A stretch of DNA of 41,472 bases from Auxenochlorella pyrenoidosa (Eukaryota > Chlorophyta > Trebouxiophyceae > Chlorellales > Chlorellaceae). This document shows, in pieces, positions 41,001-41,472 of this stretch. Position 1 is the stretch's first letter. The number at the start of each line of letters is the position of its first letter. Under the pieces are notes generated by a model. It saw only the letters and a list, made by a program, of their open reading frames with translations, did no database searches and had not been told where the DNA came from. The DNA is taken from positions 2,134,527 through 2,175,998 of the forward strand of contig KQ482063.1 of the NCBI GenBank assembly GCA_001430745.1, written 5' to 3'. The translations under genes were made by a program, and so were the position numbers.

Positions 41001-41028
41001 ATGTGTTTCCAGCACAGAAACAGGAGAT

Positions 41029-41033
41029 TGTAA
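41029..41033 (+). terminator. VIR: Polyadenylation signal TGTAA (VIR)
   Basis: TGTAA lies 29 nt after the VIR stop codon and supports 41000 as the true end of the gene. Confidence 0.55.
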
Positions 41034-41345
41034 CGCAAGGTGCAGGCATGCTGTGTGAGGGTATTCTTGGTCGAGGTGCCAGCGAGGCCCGGCCGCCGCC
41101 GCCGGGCGCCCATGTGTGTCTTGGAGGGGAGGAGGTACCTGGGAGACTGTAGACTGTGGGCAGGCATGCCTGGGCCGGTGGAGGGTGGGCCATGCAGCAA
41201 GCAGCAAGGGGCGGTGCAAGGGATGGGGGCGTGCACGCGTGCGAGACGGGGTGCGCGTGCCGCGCGGCCGTGCCGGCCCAAGCCGGGCCCTGCCCCAACC
41301 CGATGGGCCACCGTGCCACACTGCCGGAGGGCTGGTGCTGCTACC

Positions 41346-41367
41346 TTGACTTGACTTGACTTGACTT
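41346..41367 (+). repeat. (TTGAC)4 microsatellite
   Basis: Four tandem TTGAC units followed by TT in the 3' flank of VIR. Confidence 0.9.
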
Positions 41368-41472
41368 ACATGGGCGGATTAGGGAACAGCTAGGCCCATA
41401 CACCCATTCAGGCGAATTTAAACGAGGCAATCTGGGAATGGAGCAACGTTTCGCAAACTTGGAAGCGCTGCC

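Larger units (their letters stand above)
41001..41472. other. 3' flank of VIR
   Basis: No coding sequence is supported after the VIR stop. The region contains the VIR polyadenylation signal, a (TTGAC)4 microsatellite, and an AT-richer end (41370-41472). Confidence 0.5.

Noticed and set aside
1..41472. CRISPR array, phage, IS element, bacterial defence system
   Set aside because: No regularly spaced repeats, terminal inverted repeats with a transposase, or defence-type protein families were seen; all recognised genes are spliced eukaryotic genes.

Overview
The window is nuclear DNA from a GC-rich, intron-rich green alga, most likely a trebouxiophyte of the Chlorella kind. Reasons: very high GC; about ten spliced genes whose proteins resemble plant and algal families; short introns (mostly about 75-250 nt) with GTG-type donors and CAG acceptors; many CAG/GCN repeats in coding exons; and the chlorophyte polyadenylation signal TGTAA just after several stop codons. 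There is no bacterial operon, phage, CRISPR array, IS element, rRNA or tRNA that I can support. The species assignment is inference.

Layout. (1) 326-1641 +, the 3' part of a FAD-dependent monooxygenase. (2) 2012-3698 -, 20S proteasome alpha-2. (3) 4068-6339 +, a shortened homologue of the ciliary protein IQUB. (4) 6462-11443 -, MLH3, a MutL-type mismatch-repair and meiotic crossover endonuclease subunit. (5) 11818-16011 +, the pseudouridine synthase PUS7/TruD. (6) 16557-18541 +, a SNF5/SMARCB1-type chromatin-remodelling subunit. (7) 18987-19963 +, a small Thr/His-rich dehydrin-like protein built from five tiny exons. (8) 20595-21122 -, a short unknown protein. (9) 21464-22886 +, the SNARE YKT6. 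(10) 23149-29013 -, a HECT ubiquitin ligase of the UPL6/UBE3C type. (11) 30030-41000 +, a very large Virilizer (VIR/VIRMA) m6A-writer scaffold of 24 exons.

Genes mostly alternate in strand, so neighbours share either a divergent promoter of about 340-1020 bp or a convergent 3' region of about 120-630 bp. The neighbours do not form one pathway. Themes do recur: protein turnover (PSMA2, UPL6), RNA modification (PUS7, VIR), chromatin and DNA maintenance (SNF5-like, MLH3), and cryptic life-cycle traits (IQUB, MLH3) in a group usually seen without flagella or sex.

Exon models were built by hand from splice sites, reading phase and remembered family conservation. In all eleven models the exon phases close without a stop. 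Weak points are the 5' ends of the SNF5-like and FAD genes, the dehydrin-like and 117-aa genes as a whole, and VIR exons 11 and 21. I found no clear new multi-gene system. The most unusual items are the small dehydrin-like gene, the frequent GC-AG introns, the truncated IQUB gene, and a perfect 36-bp palindrome inside an UPL6 intron.
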